Both the position numbers and the translations under genes were made by a program. A DNA stretch of 64,000 nt from assembly GCF_000024025.1 (NCBI RefSeq), contig NC_013131.1, positions 1,426,001 to 1,490,000 of the forward strand, given 5' to 3'. The notes below the pieces were generated by a model. That model was not told where the DNA came from, did not search any database, and saw only the letters and a list, made by a program, of their open reading frames with translations. Shown piece by piece: positions 7,935 through 18,110 of the stretch (positions are counted from its first letter, which is position 1; every line of letters starts with the position of its first letter). This DNA comes from Catenulispora acidiphila DSM 44928. Its GTDB lineage: Bacteria; Actinomycetota; Actinomycetes; Streptomycetales; Catenulisporaceae.

Positions 7935-9509
7935 TTGCAGCACTTCCCGACCGCTGTCACGGTGACGACTGTGACCTCTGTCTCCGAGCGCCCCGATCCC
8001 GATGAGCGGGCTGAGGGGCATTCGAGCATTCCGGGGATCGCGGGGCTGTCCGAGCGGCGGAAGAATCAGGCGTTGGCGGTGTGCCTGCTCGTCGGGTTCA
8101 TGACGTTGCTGGACGTCTCGATCGTCAACGTGGCGTTGCCCTCGATGCAGAAGGGTCTGTCGGCGACGCCTGCCGACCTGTCGTGGGTGGTGTCCGGGTA
8201 CGCGCTGACCTTCGGGCTGATCCTGGTGCCGGCTGGGGTGTTCGGGGACATGGTCGGGCGGCGGACCGCGTTCCTGGTCGGGTTGGCGGCGTTCACCGTC
8301 GCCTCCGGGTTGTGCGGGATCGCGCCGGGGGCGGGGTTCCTGGTGGTCGCGCGGTTGGTGCAGGGGTTCGCTTCGGGGATTCTCGGGCCGCAGATCTCCG
8401 GGCTGATCCAGGAGATGTTCAGCGGGGCGGCGCGGGCCCGGGCCTTCGGGTACTTCGGGGCGACGGTGGGGTTGGCGACGGCGGTCGGACCGCTGGTCGG
8501 CGGGCTGCTGATCGCCGCCGGCGGGGAGGAGCACGGCTGGCGCTGGGTGTTCTTCGTGAACCTGCCGATCGGGGTCATCGCCTTCGCGCTCGCGCTGCGC
8601 CTCATCCCGGGGTGCCTCGGCGCCGGGATGAGCAAGACGCGCGGGCGCATCGACTGGCTCGGCGTCGTCCTGCTCGGCGCGTCCGTGACCGCGATCATGC
8701 TGCCGCTGGTGCAGGAGCAGCAGTGGACGGGGCGCGGCAAGTGGTGGCTGGTGGTGCTCGGCGTGCTGCTGATCATCGCCTTCGCGCAGTGGGAGCGCCG
8801 GGTCGCGCGCTCCGGGCACACCCCGCTGGTCCCGCCGGCTCTGGTCAGCATCCGCTCCTACACCCTCGGCAGCGTCCTCGGCCTGCTCTACTTCGCCGGC
8901 TTCACCACGATCTTCTTCATCTTCACGCTCTACGTGCAGAACGGCCTGAACTACAGCGCCCTGGAAGCGGGCCTGGCCACCACGCCCTTCGCGATCGGCT
9001 CCGCGGTCAGCGCCACCCTCGGCGGACGCCTGGTCGGCAAGCACGGCCGCCCGCTGGTCATCCTCGGCATCATCCTGGTGGGGCTGGGCACCGCGGCGGC
9101 GGTCCTGGTCGTGCACTGGGTCCACGGACGCGGCGCGGGCATCGCCACCGCGGGCCCGCTGCTGATCGCCGGCGTCGGCTCCGGACTGGTCATCGCCCCC
9201 AACCTCGCGCTGTCCCTGTCGGAGGTCCCGGTGATGCGCGCCGGAACCGCCGGCGGCGTCATGCAGACCGGGCAGCGCCTGGGGTCCGCGCTCGGCATCG
9301 CCTGCGTCGGCGCCGTCTTCTTCTCCCGCGTCAGCCACGGAAAGGGCTTCGCCAACGCCTTCCAGGCCGGCGCCGTCGTCGCGATCTGCTTCGAGGCCGC
9401 CGCTTTGGTGGTCGGGATCGCCGACTGGCGCAGCCGGAAGGCAGACGCCTCCGACGCCTCCGACCCGCCCGAAGCCCTCGACGACGCCCCCGACCCCGCC
9501 GCCGGCTGA
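7935..9509 (+). CDS. MFS multidrug exporter, DHA2 (14-TM) family
   Basis: This roughly 520-residue proton-driven exporter has about 14 membrane segments. Family motifs are LLDVSIVNVALPSMQ (motif D1) in TM1, SWVVSGYALTFGLILVPAGVFGDMVGRR (motif A) around TM2-3, ARLVQGFASGILGPQ (motif B) and GPLVGGLLIAAGGEEHGWRWVFFVNLPIG (motif C). The start is uncertain: TTG 7935 is the first possible codon, while GTG 7962 and 7971 are in frame, and none has a clear SD. The C-terminus is acidic and low in complexity. A MarR gene upstream and a palindrome before the start point to ligand-inducible efflux. Confidence 0.88.
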   Translation: MQHFPTAVTVTTVTSVSERPDPDERAEGHSSIPGIAGLSERRKNQALAVCLLVGFMTLLDVSIVNVALPSMQKGLSATPADLSWVVSGYALTFGLILVPAGVFGDMVGRRTAFLVGLAAFTVASGLCGIAPGAGFLVVARLVQGFASGILGPQISGLIQEMFSGAARARAFGYFGATVGLATAVGPLVGGLLIAAGGEEHGWRWVFFVNLPIGVIAFALALRLIPGCLGAGMSKTRGRIDWLGVVLLGASVTAIMLPLVQEQQWTGRGKWWLVVLGVLLIIAFAQWERRVARSGHTPLVPPALVSIRSYTLGSVLGLLYFAGFTTIFFIFTLYVQNGLNYSALEAGLATTPFAIGSAVSATLGGRLVGKHGRPLVILGIILVGLGTAAAVLVVHWVHGRGAGIATAGPLLIAGVGSGLVIAPNLALSLSEVPVMRAGTAGGVMQTGQRLGSALGIACVGAVFFSRVSHGKGFANAFQAGAVVAICFEAAALVVGIADWRSRKADASDASDPPEALDDAPDPAAG

Positions 9510-9526
9510 GCTGCCAAGCTGGTGCG

Positions 9527-10621
9527 GTGACCGAGGACGCCCTCCACCGCATCGCCACGCTCGTCGCCGACCGCCCGGGACAGGCCCAGCTGCACGTCCT
9601 GCGCCACGGGACGCCGGTCCTCGACCTGAACGTCCGCTGCGCGCCGGACACCCCGTTCCTGTTGTGGTCGACCGGAAAACCGCTCACCGCGATGGCCGTC
9701 CACCAGCTCGCCGAGCGCGGTCTGCTCGACCTGGACGCCCCGATCGCCGAGCACTGGCCCGAGTACGGCCGCGCCGGCAAGGAATCCGCGACCCCGCGCC
9801 ACGCGCTCACCCACTCCACCGGCGCGCCGCTGTCCACCTGGCACGTCGTCGGCGACGCCTGGATCATGCACGACTGGGACCGCTCGGTCCGCGCGGCGGC
9901 AGCCGCCCCGGCGAAGCGCGAACCGGGGTGGTCCTCGGCGTACCACATCCTCAGCCAGGGCTTCATCCTCGGCGAACTCCTCCAGCGCGTCACCGGCACG
10001 CAGCTCGCCGAGTATCTGAGTACGGAGATCCTCGCTCCTGCCGGGCTGCACCACACCACCCTCGGACTGCCGACCTCACAATGGGACGCGCGAGCGGTCC
10101 TCGAACTGTCCAAGACGCCGCGAACCCAGCTCCCCGACCGCCTGAAGGTGGCGCGCTTCGCGAAGAAAACCGTTCGCACAGCACCGATCCCGGCCGCGAC
10201 GGTCCATTCCACGGCGCGCGATATGGCGCGCTTCTTCCAGCTGCTACTGGACGGCGGCAGCATCGACGGCGTGACCGTGTTCAAGCCGGAAACCGTGCAG
10301 TCCGCTAGGAATCCCGCCCTGTATGGAGCACCCGGCGTCCGTCCCGACCCGATCATCGGCCACACCGTCCGCTGGGCCCACGGCTTCCAACTCGGCTGGG
10401 GCGCGCGATCGGTCCAGACCGCCCAGCCCTTCGGCGTCACGGCGGGGGAGGAGGTCTTCGGCCACAACGGCAGCAACTACTGCAACGCCTGGGCCGACCC
10501 CGAACACGGACTCGTATTCGCCTACCTGACCAACTACATGACCCCCCGAGGCCCGGCGCTCGCCTGGCAGACGGAACTCAGCGATTTGGTCCGCGCCGCT
10601 GTCGCGTCCGAGATGCAGTGA
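9527..10621 (+). CDS. Serine hydrolase, beta-lactamase/DD-peptidase-like (class C fold)
   Basis: This 364-residue protein has the SxxK nucleophile motif as WSTGKP near residue 48, a Tyr in the second-motif region (SSAYHILSQG) and the third motif as HNG in VFGHNGSN, where class C enzymes have KTG. This pattern fits family VIII esterases or DD-peptidase-like hydrolases as well as beta-lactamases. No signal peptide is seen, favouring a cytoplasmic esterase. GTG 9527 lies 17 nt after the MFS stop. Its last 44 bases overlap the 3' end of the opposing membrane-protein gene. Confidence 0.82.
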   Translation: MTEDALHRIATLVADRPGQAQLHVLRHGTPVLDLNVRCAPDTPFLLWSTGKPLTAMAVHQLAERGLLDLDAPIAEHWPEYGRAGKESATPRHALTHSTGAPLSTWHVVGDAWIMHDWDRSVRAAAAAPAKREPGWSSAYHILSQGFILGELLQRVTGTQLAEYLSTEILAPAGLHHTTLGLPTSQWDARAVLELSKTPRTQLPDRLKVARFAKKTVRTAPIPAATVHSTARDMARFFQLLLDGGSIDGVTVFKPETVQSARNPALYGAPGVRPDPIIGHTVRWAHGFQLGWGARSVQTAQPFGVTAGEEVFGHNGSNYCNAWADPEHGLVFAYLTNYMTPRGPALAWQTELSDLVRAAVASEMQ

Positions 10622-11408
10622 TATACGGACGCTGCGACGCCGTGAACGACGCCACCCACGGGATGAACGGCCACGCCACCGACACCACCAGCACCGCGAT
10701 CCCCGCGATCCCGAACGCGACCACCACATACGACGCCCGCAGCAGCGCGGCGACCACCGTCACCAACGACAACGCCGCCAGCGTCCAGTCCGGGATCCGG
10801 TTGCGCCGAAGATTGATCGCGGTGCGGGAGCGCAGCGTCCGGCGGATCAACGGCCGGCCGCTGCACGACGCCACGATCAGGCACAGCGCGACCTGCGCCA
10901 GATCCGAGGCGACGAGGTGGTGCGGGTTCGCGTCCGCGTCGCGGGTCTTGCCGGCGAAGGTGAACCGGGTGATCTGGTCGCGCCAGACCAGCACCGGCAT
11001 CCGGTCGCCCTCGCTGACCGAGTCCGTGAGGTCCTTCGAGGAGCTCAGGGTGACTGTCTGGGTCTCGCCGAAATCCGGGTCGAGGTAGGCGTGGGTGGTG
11101 TACCCGTGCGCGTTCTTGCCGGTGTTCTTCGAGGCGTAGACGAACTCCACGTCCGCCGTCGTGCGCAGGACGCAGCTCTCGGTCTGGGTCCCGCCGACGG
11201 CACAGTACGGCGCCTTGTCATAGGTGTCCTGGTCGCCCTGATCCCTCACCAGGTTCAGCGCTCCGCTGACCGCCAACACCGCCGTGGTGACCGCGATCAC
11301 AGCCAGGATCAGCAGGCCGAACCCGGCGCCGATCCGGCCTCGCAGGCGCCGCCCCCTCCTGCGCCCGGTCAGGTCCACCATGTCCAGCGTCCGCCCCGAT
11401 TTCGCCAC
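10578..11408 (-). CDS. Hypothetical membrane protein
   Basis: This 276-residue protein has a basic N-terminus (TGRRRGRRLRGR), one membrane segment near residues 28-48, an external-looking domain of about 110 residues containing two Cys (APYCAV, ESCVLR), then further hydrophobic segments near 168-180, 208-225 and 232-250. I do not recognise a family. GTG 11408 has TACCAT 7 nt upstream and no SD, so it is probably leaderless. The 3' end overlaps the converging serine-hydrolase gene by 44 bp. Confidence 0.7.
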   Translation of the reverse strand: MAKSGRTLDMVDLTGRRRGRRLRGRIGAGFGLLILAVIAVTTAVLAVSGALNLVRDQGDQDTYDKAPYCAVGGTQTESCVLRTTADVEFVYASKNTGKNAHGYTTHAYLDPDFGETQTVTLSSSKDLTDSVSEGDRMPVLVWRDQITRFTFAGKTRDADANPHHLVASDLAQVALCLIVASCSGRPLIRRTLRSRTAINLRRNRIPDWTLAALSLVTVVAALLRASYVVVAFGIAGIAVLVVSVAWPFIPWVASFTASQRPYITASRTRQRRGPNR

Positions 11409-11551
11409 GGCCCAGATGGTACGCGCGGCTCACGGGGACCGGGACCCCCGAAGGGTGCGCGCCGTCCACTCCCCGGACGCGGTTGGAGCGATAGAGTCCA
11501 CAGTGCGAGAATGAACGTCTCAAGCCTGGAATCTGAAGAGCGGAGTCCCCG

Positions 11552-13405
11552 ATGCCAGCCCTGCGGTCGCGCACCAGCACCCACGGACGCAACATGGCGG
11601 GGGCGCGCGCGTTGTGGCGGGCCACCGGCATGGGGGACGACGACTTCGGCAAACCGATCGTCGCGATCGCCAACTCCTTCACCCAATTCGTTCCGGGCCA
11701 CGTGCACCTGCGCAACGTCGGCGAGATCGTGGCCGACGCGGTCAAGGACGCCGGCGGCGTGGCCAAGGAGTTCAACACCATCGCCGTGGACGACGGCATC
11801 GCGATGGGCCACGCCGGCATGCTCTACTCGCTGCCCAGCCGCGAGCTGATCGCCGACGCGGTGGAGTACATGGTGAACGCGCACTGCGCCGACGCGCTGG
11901 TGTGCATCTCCAACTGCGACAAGATCACGCCCGGCATGCTGATGGCCGCGCTGCGCCTGAACGTCCCGACGGTGTTCGTCTCCGGCGGGCCGATGGAGGC
12001 CGGCAAGACCACGGCCATCGAGGGCGTGGTGCACTCCAAGATCGACCTGATCGACGCGATGATCGCCTCGGCCAACGACGCGGTCACCGACGAGCAGCTC
12101 GGCGGCATCGAGCGCTCGGCCTGCCCCACGTGCGGCTCCTGCTCGGGCATGTTCACCGCGAACTCGATGAACTGCCTGGTGGAAGCGTTGGGGCTGGGCC
12201 TGCCCGGCAACGGCTCGGTGCTGGCCACCCACGAGGCGCGCCGCCAGCTGTTCGAGCGTGCCGGCTCCACGGTGGTGGAGCTGGCCCGGCGCTACTACGA
12301 GGGCGACGACGAGTCGGCCCTGCCGCGCGCGATCGCCACCCCGGCCGCGTTCGGCAACGCGATGGCCCTGGACGTGGCCATGGGCGGCTCCACCAACACG
12401 GTGCTGCACCTGCTGGCCGCCGCGCAGGAGGCCGGCGTCGGCTTCGGGCTCAAGGACATCGACCAGGTCTCGCGCCGCGTGCCGTGCATCTCCAAGGTCG
12501 CGCCGAGCAGCCAGTTCCACATGGAGGACGTGCACCGCGCCGGCGGCATCCCGGCGATCCTGGGCGAGCTGAACCGCGGCGGGCTGCTGGACACCGAGGT
12601 GCACGCGGTGCACGCGCCGACCCTGCAGACCTGGCTGGAGGAGTGGGACGTGCGCGGCGGCAAGGCCTCCGAGGCCGCGGTCGAGCTGTTCCACGCGGCG
12701 CCCGGCGGGGTCCGCACCGTCGAGCCGTTCTCGACCGCGAACCGGTGGGCGAGCCTGGACACCGATGCCGAGAGCGGCTGCATCCGGGACCTGGCGCACG
12801 CCTACACCAAGGACGGCGGCCTGGCGGTCCTGTGGGGCAACCTGGCGGCCGACGGCGCGATCGTGAAGACCGCGGGCGTGGACGAGAAGATCTGGGAGTT
12901 CGCCGGTCCCGCGCGGGTCTTCGAGTCCCAGGACGACGCGGTCGAGGCGATCCTGGCGAAGAAGATCGTCGCCGGCGACGTCATCCTGATCCGCTACGAG
13001 GGTCCCAAGGGCGGGCCGGGCATGCAGGAGATGCTGTACCCGACGGCGTTCCTGAAGGGCACGGGCCTGGGCGCCAAGTGCGCGCTGGTCACCGACGGCC
13101 GCTTCTCGGGCGGCACCTCGGGGCTGTCCATCGGCCACATCTCCCCGGAGGCGGCGTCCGGCGGCGTCATCGCGCTGGCCGAGGAGGGCGACATCGTCAA
13201 GATCGACATCGCCACCCGCAGCCTGCACCTGGACGTCGACCCCGAAGTGCTGGAGGAGCGCCGCGCCAAGCTGCTGGCGGACCTCGGCGGCTACCGGCCG
13301 CGCGAGCGCGACCGCCAGGTCTCGGTCGCCCTGCGCGCCTACGCCGCGCTGGCCTCCAGCGCCGCCACCGGCGGCGTGCGGGACCTCGGCCAAATCGGCC
13401 GGTGA
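11552..13405 (+). CDS. ilvD: Dihydroxy-acid dehydratase
   Basis: This 617-residue enzyme dehydrates 2,3-dihydroxy-isovalerate and its methylvalerate homologue to the 2-keto acids, the third common step of valine, leucine and isoleucine synthesis. Iron-sulfur ligands are visible as Cys122 in [10 protein letters not shown] and the [10 protein letters not shown] cluster at 191-197. Other landmarks are the N-terminal [22 protein letters not shown] and the C-terminal [21 protein letters not shown]. Length matches the E. coli-type enzyme. TAGAGT is a plausible -10 box about 55 nt upstream of the start. It is followed 13 nt later by an oxidoreductase gene on the same strand. Confidence 0.96.
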   Translation: MPALRSRTSTHGRNMAGARALWRATGMGDDDFGKPIVAIANSFTQFVPGHVHLRNVGEIVADAVKDAGGVAKEFNTIAVDDGIAMGHAGMLYSLPSRELIADAVEYMVNAHCADALVCISNCDKITPGMLMAALRLNVPTVFVSGGPMEAGKTTAIEGVVHSKIDLIDAMIASANDAVTDEQLGGIERSACPTCGSCSGMFTANSMNCLVEALGLGLPGNGSVLATHEARRQLFERAGSTVVELARRYYEGDDESALPRAIATPAAFGNAMALDVAMGGSTNTVLHLLAAAQEAGVGFGLKDIDQVSRRVPCISKVAPSSQFHMEDVHRAGGIPAILGELNRGGLLDTEVHAVHAPTLQTWLEEWDVRGGKASEAAVELFHAAPGGVRTVEPFSTANRWASLDTDAESGCIRDLAHAYTKDGGLAVLWGNLAADGAIVKTAGVDEKIWEFAGPARVFESQDDAVEAILAKKIVAGDVILIRYEGPKGGPGMQEMLYPTAFLKGTGLGAKCALVTDGRFSGGTSGLSIGHISPEAASGGVIALAEEGDIVKIDIATRSLHLDVDPEVLEERRAKLLADLGGYRPRERDRQVSVALRAYAALASSAATGGVRDLGQIGR

Positions 13406-13418
13406 CGGGGCGTCCGAT

Positions 13419-14291
13419 GTGAATCACCCGGTACGGATCGGCGCGAAACTGGTTCCGCAGGGCACCACGATCGCCGCGCTGCGCGCCTTCTGGCGCCTGG
13501 CCGACGAATCAGGGTTCGACCACCTGTGGGTCTACGACCACCTGGCCGGGGTCGGCAACGCCGCGACCGTGGCCGAGCCGGACCCGGCGGTGGAGCTGTT
13601 CGACGGCTGGTCGCTGCTGGCCGCGATGGCCTCGGAGACCCGCACCGCGCGCATCGGCTGCATGGTCACCGCGAACTCGCTGCGCCACCCGGCGGTCCTG
13701 GCGAAGATCGCCACGACCGTCGACCACCTGTCCGGCGGCCGCCTGGAGTTCGGCATCGGGACCGGCTGGGCCGAGTACGAGCACCGGATGCTCGGTCTGG
13801 AACTGGGAAGCGGCCGCGAGCGGATCGAGAAGCTGGGCGAGGCGCTCCAGATTCTCAAAGCCCTGTGGTCCCCGGAGCCCTTCACCGATTTCGCCGGCGA
13901 GCACTACACGGTGGACAAGGCCGTCCATTCGCCCAAGCCGCTCCAGAGCCCGCACCCGCCGGTCTGGCTCGGCGGCACCGGCGAGAAGCGGATGCTGAAG
14001 CTGGTCGCCGAGCAGGCGGACGTCTGGAACACCGTGAACCACGACGGGGTCGAGGAGGGCGCGCGGCTCTCCGGCGTCCTGGACCGCTGGTGCGCCGAGG
14101 TCGGCCGCGATCCCGGCGAGATCAGGCGCTCGGTGCAGCTGCGGCCGGATCCGCGCCGCGTCGTGGACGCCGTCGGACCCTGGCTGGACGCCGGCTTCAC
14201 CGAGATCGTGCTGTTCTTCGGACCGGAGCAGCCGCTCGCCGACCTGGAACAGGTCGCCGAGCGGCTGCCTGGGCTGCGTGCTCTGATCTAG
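13419..14291 (+). CDS. LLM-class (luciferase-like) oxidoreductase, probably F420-dependent
   Basis: This 290-residue TIM-barrel protein has the bacterial-luciferase-superfamily layout: RLADESGFDHLWVYDHL near residue 25, GCMVTANSLRHPAVLAKIATTVDHLSGGRLEFGIGTGW near 85-120 and HPPVWLGGTGEKRMLKLVAEQADVWN near 185. These features fit F420-dependent enzymes of actinobacteria better than FMN luciferases, but cofactor choice is inferred. The substrate is unknown. GTG 13419 is 13 nt after ilvD, so it may ride on the same transcript. The converging gene begins 7 nt beyond its stop. Confidence 0.85.
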   Translation: MNHPVRIGAKLVPQGTTIAALRAFWRLADESGFDHLWVYDHLAGVGNAATVAEPDPAVELFDGWSLLAAMASETRTARIGCMVTANSLRHPAVLAKIATTVDHLSGGRLEFGIGTGWAEYEHRMLGLELGSGRERIEKLGEALQILKALWSPEPFTDFAGEHYTVDKAVHSPKPLQSPHPPVWLGGTGEKRMLKLVAEQADVWNTVNHDGVEEGARLSGVLDRWCAEVGRDPGEIRRSVQLRPDPRRVVDAVGPWLDAGFTEIVLFFGPEQPLADLEQVAERLPGLRALI

Positions 14292-14298
14292 CCCGGGG

Positions 14299-16500
14299 TC
14301 AGTTCACGTTCAGACCGTTGTCGTCCACGACGAAGGAGGTCTGCAGCGAGGAGTCCTCGGCGCCGGTGAACTTCAGGGTGATGGTCTGGCCGATGTAGCT
14401 GGCCAGGCTGAAGGAGTGCTGGGTGTAGCCGGTGTTGTGGTTGAGGTTGGAGTAGGTGGCCAGGGTGCCGACGACGGTGCCGGCGGAGTTCAGGACCTGC
14501 ACCGACAGCTTGTCGTAGGCGGTGGAGGTGGTGGTCTCCGAGGTGTCGATGTGCAGCCAGAAGGCGAAGGTCGCCGTCTTGCAGGTGGCCGGGATGGTCA
14601 CCTTCTGGGACAGGGTGTCGGTGTGGGTGGTGCCGTAGCCGTCCATCCAGGCCTTCCAGGAACCGGTGTGAGCCGGCTCGGAGGAACTGCTGTCGATGAC
14701 GCCCGCCGAGGCGGTCCACGGGGAGGCGCTACCGGTTTCGAAGCCGGCGTTGCCCAGGAGCTGGGCCGCGGTGCATCCGCCGCCGGTGCCGTTGACCGTC
14801 CAGGTGAAGGACGTCGAACCCGACGCGGTGCCCGAGGACGCGGTAACGGTGACCGACGAGGTGCCGGCGGCACTCGGCGTGCCGGTGATGGCGCCGCTGG
14901 AGCTGATCGACAGACCGGCCGGGAGACCGGAAGCCGAGTACGTCAGCGACTTGCCCGCCGAGTCAGACGCCGAGATCTGCAGGGTGCTGATGACAGTGCC
15001 CTGCGTCGAGGTCTGGTTGCCCGGGTTGGTGACCGAGACCGTCTCGGTCCCGCCCTGCGGGTTCACCGTCCACGTGAACGACGTGCTGCCCGAAGCGGTC
15101 CCCGAAGACGCCGTCACGGTGACCGACGAGGTGCCGGTACCGGTCGGGGTGCCGGTGATGGCGCCGGAGCTGCTGATCGACAGACCGGCCGGAAGCCCGG
15201 TGGCCGAGTAGGTCAGCGACTTGCCCGCGGAGTCGGTCGCCGAGATCTGCAGCGTGCCGATCGCAGTACCCTGCGTCGAGGTCCGGTTGCCGGGGTTGGT
15301 CACCGAGACCGTCTCGGTCGTGCCGTGGTTGACGATCGGGTGCGAGATCGCGCAGGCGTTGGTGTCGTTCGACCACGAAGCCTGCTCGGGGTAGGTGCCG
15401 AAGGAGCCGAAGGAGACGTTCGCGCCGCCGCCGGTGGTGCCGGGAGCCAGCCACGCGCACTCGTCGGAGTTCTCCTGGCCGTTGTAGGACGAGCCGGTGT
15501 TGTTGGTCCAGCCGCCGGCCGGGTTCTGGTCGGACATCATCTCGTGCCACTCGTGGCCCATGGTGATGGTGTAGCCGTCCAGGGTTCCGGGGGAGTTGAT
15601 GAAGCCCACGCCGCAGCCGGCGCCGGAGTCCATGTTGTACGGCTGGTTGGAGAAGGCGATGTCGCCGTAGGGCGAGCTCACCGCGCCGCCGGTCAGGGTG
15701 CTGTCACCGTTGTAGTCGTGCCAGGCGCAGTACTGACCCTGGTAGCTGTCCGGGTTCGTGCCGTGCGGGGAGAGGATGACGTAGTAGGCGTCGCGGTTGG
15801 CCGCCGCGGTGGTGTTGCCGAAGTGCGCCGCCGCGTTCACCGCCTCCTGGCCCAGCTGGTGGCCGGACGCGGTGCTCGGGGAAGCCGTGGAGTTGTCCTC
15901 CCAGACGCCGGCCAGCACGCCGCCGCTCTGGTAGTTGATGTACTGCGAGGCGGGCAGGTTGGTCGGGCAGGCGACCGCGCCGGTGGCCACGCCCGGGCCG
16001 TCGCACCACTGCGTCAGGTCCGCGGACCACAGCTCGCCGTTGGTGCCGATGCCCTTGAACATCTGCTGCGCGACCGAGGCGCCGCCGTCCGGGTCGCCGG
16101 TGAACTTGGCGTTGCCGTTGGAGTCGGTGCTCTGCGTTCCCCACTGGGAGCCGTAGAAGACGAGGTAGACCTTGCTCTTGCCGCCGTCCTGCACGCCTAT
16201 GCCGTCGATGCCGCCGCCGTAGGACAGCGTCTCCGGACCGGTCGCCGCGTTGACGGCGTTGCTGCTCGGGTGCGAGGCGTTCCAGGCCTTCTCCTTCTGG
16301 TTCTGCTGGATGGTCGGGACGGCCCCGTGCCGGTAGGGGTGGCCGTACGTGGGGTCATACGGGTTCTGCGTCGCCGTGCTCGACGTGGTGGAGCCGGAGG
16401 CCGACGGCTGTGCCGTCGCCCATCCGTTGGCGGCGGAGGCGAACAGCGTGATCGCCGCTGCTGCTATGCCTGCCGTCGCTCTGAGTGGGACCCGATGCAC
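14299..16500 (-). CDS. Secreted protein with HEWHE motif, two Ig-like repeats and a C-terminal jelly-roll-like domain
   Basis: This 733-residue exported protein starts at GTG 16500, with GAGGAA 7-8 nt upstream; the frame stays open upstream. Residues 1-30 are a signal peptide ([24 protein letters not shown]). Residues about 60-400 form a domain with [11 protein letters not shown] at 315-325, an HExxE rather than canonical HExxH arrangement, and several paired Cys. Two 90-residue putative Ig (He_PIG) repeats follow ([11 protein letters not shown]...). The last 150 residues ([18 protein letters not shown]...) resemble the carbohydrate- or surface-binding tail of secreted actinobacterial proteases. 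A metal-dependent hydrolase is plausible but not proven. A hairpin separates it from the M16 operon upstream. Confidence 0.82.
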   Translation of the reverse strand: MHRVPLRATAGIAAAAITLFASAANGWATAQPSASGSTTSSTATQNPYDPTYGHPYRHGAVPTIQQNQKEKAWNASHPSSNAVNAATGPETLSYGGGIDGIGVQDGGKSKVYLVFYGSQWGTQSTDSNGNAKFTGDPDGGASVAQQMFKGIGTNGELWSADLTQWCDGPGVATGAVACPTNLPASQYINYQSGGVLAGVWEDNSTASPSTASGHQLGQEAVNAAAHFGNTTAAANRDAYYVILSPHGTNPDSYQGQYCAWHDYNGDSTLTGGAVSSPYGDIAFSNQPYNMDSGAGCGVGFINSPGTLDGYTITMGHEWHEMMSDQNPAGGWTNNTGSSYNGQENSDECAWLAPGTTGGGANVSFGSFGTYPEQASWSNDTNACAISHPIVNHGTTETVSVTNPGNRTSTQGTAIGTLQISATDSAGKSLTYSATGLPAGLSISSSGAITGTPTGTGTSSVTVTASSGTASGSTSFTWTVNPQGGTETVSVTNPGNQTSTQGTVISTLQISASDSAGKSLTYSASGLPAGLSISSSGAITGTPSAAGTSSVTVTASSGTASGSTSFTWTVNGTGGGCTAAQLLGNAGFETGSASPWTASAGVIDSSSSEPAHTGSWKAWMDGYGTTHTDTLSQKVTIPATCKTATFAFWLHIDTSETTTSTAYDKLSVQVLNSAGTVVGTLATYSNLNHNTGYTQHSFSLASYIGQTITLKFTGAEDSSLQTSFVVDDNGLNVN
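14779..15318 (-). repeat. Two tandem 270-bp Ig-domain repeats
   Basis: Units 15049-15318 and 14779-15048 are direct repeats within the secreted-protein gene. The encoded 90-residue copies differ at only about a dozen positions, mainly synonymous-class or Ala/Ser/Thr/Gly changes. This points to a recent duplication or continuing gene conversion. Confidence 0.85.
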
Positions 16501-16633
16501 GTGGTTTTCCTCTCTGAACCGGTTCTCGGTCCATTCTTGGAGGGTGGGGTATAAGGACACGTACCGACCGGGAAATTAAAGGGGTTTGGGTTCGCCGTCA
16601 ATGTCCTGCGGCGAAGATCTTCGGCAGAACACA

Positions 16634-16670
16634 CTCAGGCCCGCCGGTCGCAATGACCGGCGGGCCTGAG
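16634..16670. terminator. Strong 16-bp hairpin terminator of the M16 operon
   Basis: CTCAGGCCCGCCGGTC / GACCGGCGGGCCTGAG is a perfect 16-bp stem with loop GCAAT. It lies 82 nt past the M16 stop on the minus strand and about 130 nt upstream of the secreted-protein gene, so it insulates the two minus-strand units. Confidence 0.8.
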
Positions 16671-16751
16671 GAATTCATAGCGGGAGCAGGGGATTCAGCG
16701 CTCATTCACGAGGTTTGTGAAATACCTGTGAAGGACCTGATGGCGCGGGGA

Positions 16752-18110
16752 TCAAGCCTGGCCCTCGTCGTCGACGCGGACGGTGCCGATCCCGGCTTCG
16801 GTGAGTCCGGGAAGGATTTTCTCGGCGTCGCCTTCGATCACCACAACCGCGTTCTCCGGGAAAAGACGTTTTGTCGCGGCCGTGTCGACCTCGTCTTTGG
16901 AGAGCTGGGTGTACTCGGTGTACTTCCTTGTGTAGTAGTCGTCCGGCAGCCCGAACTCCACGATCTGGGCCAGCGCGCCGCCCACCGAACCGGGCGTCTG
17001 CAACGCGATCGGCAGCGAGCCGGTCCGGTAGGCCTTGGTCGAGGCGAGTTCGTCGTCGGTCACGCCGCCGGACTTGATGCGCTCGATCTCGGCGAGGGCG
17101 TCCACCGCGGCGTCGGCGGTCACCTCGGTGTGCACCGAGGCGGTCGCGGAGAAGACGCCGTTCTCGCGGTTCAGGTCGAAACCGCCGCGCGCGCCGTAGG
17201 TGTAGCCCTTCACCTCGCGCAGCTGGTGGTTCAGCCGGGAGTTGAAGGTCCCGCCCAGGATCGTGGCCATCGCCTCGATCGCGGTGTAGTCCGGGGTGTC
17301 GCGGCGTGGCGCGTGGTGCGCGATCGCCAGGACCGACTGCACCGCGCCGGGCCGGTCCACGACCACGATCTCGCGGTCCACCAGGTCGCGGGCGCCGGTC
17401 TCCGGCGGCGGCGCGACCGGCGGGGCGGCCTGGCCGAGCAGGATCTTGCCGAGCGCGGCGGTGTCCACTCCGGACAGGTCGCCGGCCAGCAGCAGCGTGC
17501 CGCCGAGCGCCAGGTTCGCGGCGTGGAAGTCGCGCACATCCTGCAGGGTCAGGGCGCCGACGGAGGCGACGGTCCCGGTGTCCTGCTTGCTGTAGCGGCT
17601 GTCCGGCAGGTAGAGCCCGCGGTTCAGGGCCTCGTTGGCGCGCGTCCCGGGCATCGCCCAAGCCGTGGTCAGCTTGGCGACGCGGTCGCTTCGCACCCGG
17701 TCGAAGTCGTTCTCGGCCAGACGCGGGCGGCGCAGCGCCTCGGCGAGCAGCGCCACCGCGGCGGCGATCCGGTCCACCGGCGCCTGCACGCCGACGCGCA
17801 GCACGTCGGAGTCGACCGAGCCGGACCAGGAGGCGCCCAGCGACTCCAGGGCGAGTGCGAACTCATCGCCCGTCTTCAGTTCCGTGCCCTCGCGCAGCAG
17901 GTCCGCCGTGATCTTGCCGACGCCCTCCTTGCCGACCGGCTCGCGGACGAATCCGGACTCCAGAACCACGCCGGCGTAGGCCATGCGCTGCCCCGGCAGA
18001 TGCGCCGCGACGACCTCGCCGCCGGGCATCTCGGTGCGGGTGATCGCAGGGAACTCATACGCCCGCGGCGCGCCGCCGGCCGGCCGTTCGGAAATCAGGG
18101 TATTGCTCAT
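16752..18110 (-). CDS. M16 peptidase-like subunit lacking the zinc motif
   Basis: This 452-residue protein has the two-lobed M16 fold (N-terminal YEFPAITRTEMPGGEVVAAHLPGQRMAYAGVVLESG, C-terminal LREVKGYTYGARGGFD). It has no HxxEH where the zinc site should be: the aligned stretch reads GVGKITADLLREGTE. The LREVKGYTYGA segment is the Arg/Tyr-bearing substrate-binding region of M16B enzymes. Its ATG overlaps the upstream M16 stop (ATGA), so the two are translationally coupled. This is the layout of heterodimeric M16 peptidases, one subunit holding zinc and the other completing the substrate pocket. Independent catalysis is unlikely. Confidence 0.87.
   Translation of the reverse strand: MSNTLISERPAGGAPRAYEFPAITRTEMPGGEVVAAHLPGQRMAYAGVVLESGFVREPVGKEGVGKITADLLREGTELKTGDEFALALESLGASWSGSVDSDVLRVGVQAPVDRIAAAVALLAEALRRPRLAENDFDRVRSDRVAKLTTAWAMPGTRANEALNRGLYLPDSRYSKQDTGTVASVGALTLQDVRDFHAANLALGGTLLLAGDLSGVDTAALGKILLGQAAPPVAPPPETGARDLVDREIVVVDRPGAVQSVLAIAHHAPRRDTPDYTAIEAMATILGGTFNSRLNHQLREVKGYTYGARGGFDLNRENGVFSATASVHTEVTADAAVDALAEIERIKSGGVTDDELASTKAYRTGSLPIALQTPGSVGGALAQIVEFGLPDDYYTRKYTEYTQLSKDEVDTAATKRLFPENAVVVIEGDAEKILPGLTEAGIGTVRVDDEGQA

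Noticed and set aside
7743-9338. 531-codon minus-strand frame across the MFS gene
   Set aside because: Its sequence is low-complexity (D, R, Q, P) and opposite an intact transporter; the part over the palindrome mirrors the other arm only because the arms are inverted copies.
11369-13393. 674-codon minus-strand frame opposite ilvD
   Set aside because: No motif, strongly skewed composition, and ilvD is complete with its Fe-S ligands on the other strand.
15543-15560. HEWHE read as a canonical HExxH zinc protease motif
   Set aside because: The fifth position is Glu, not His, so the classical motif is absent; only an HExxE pattern can be claimed.
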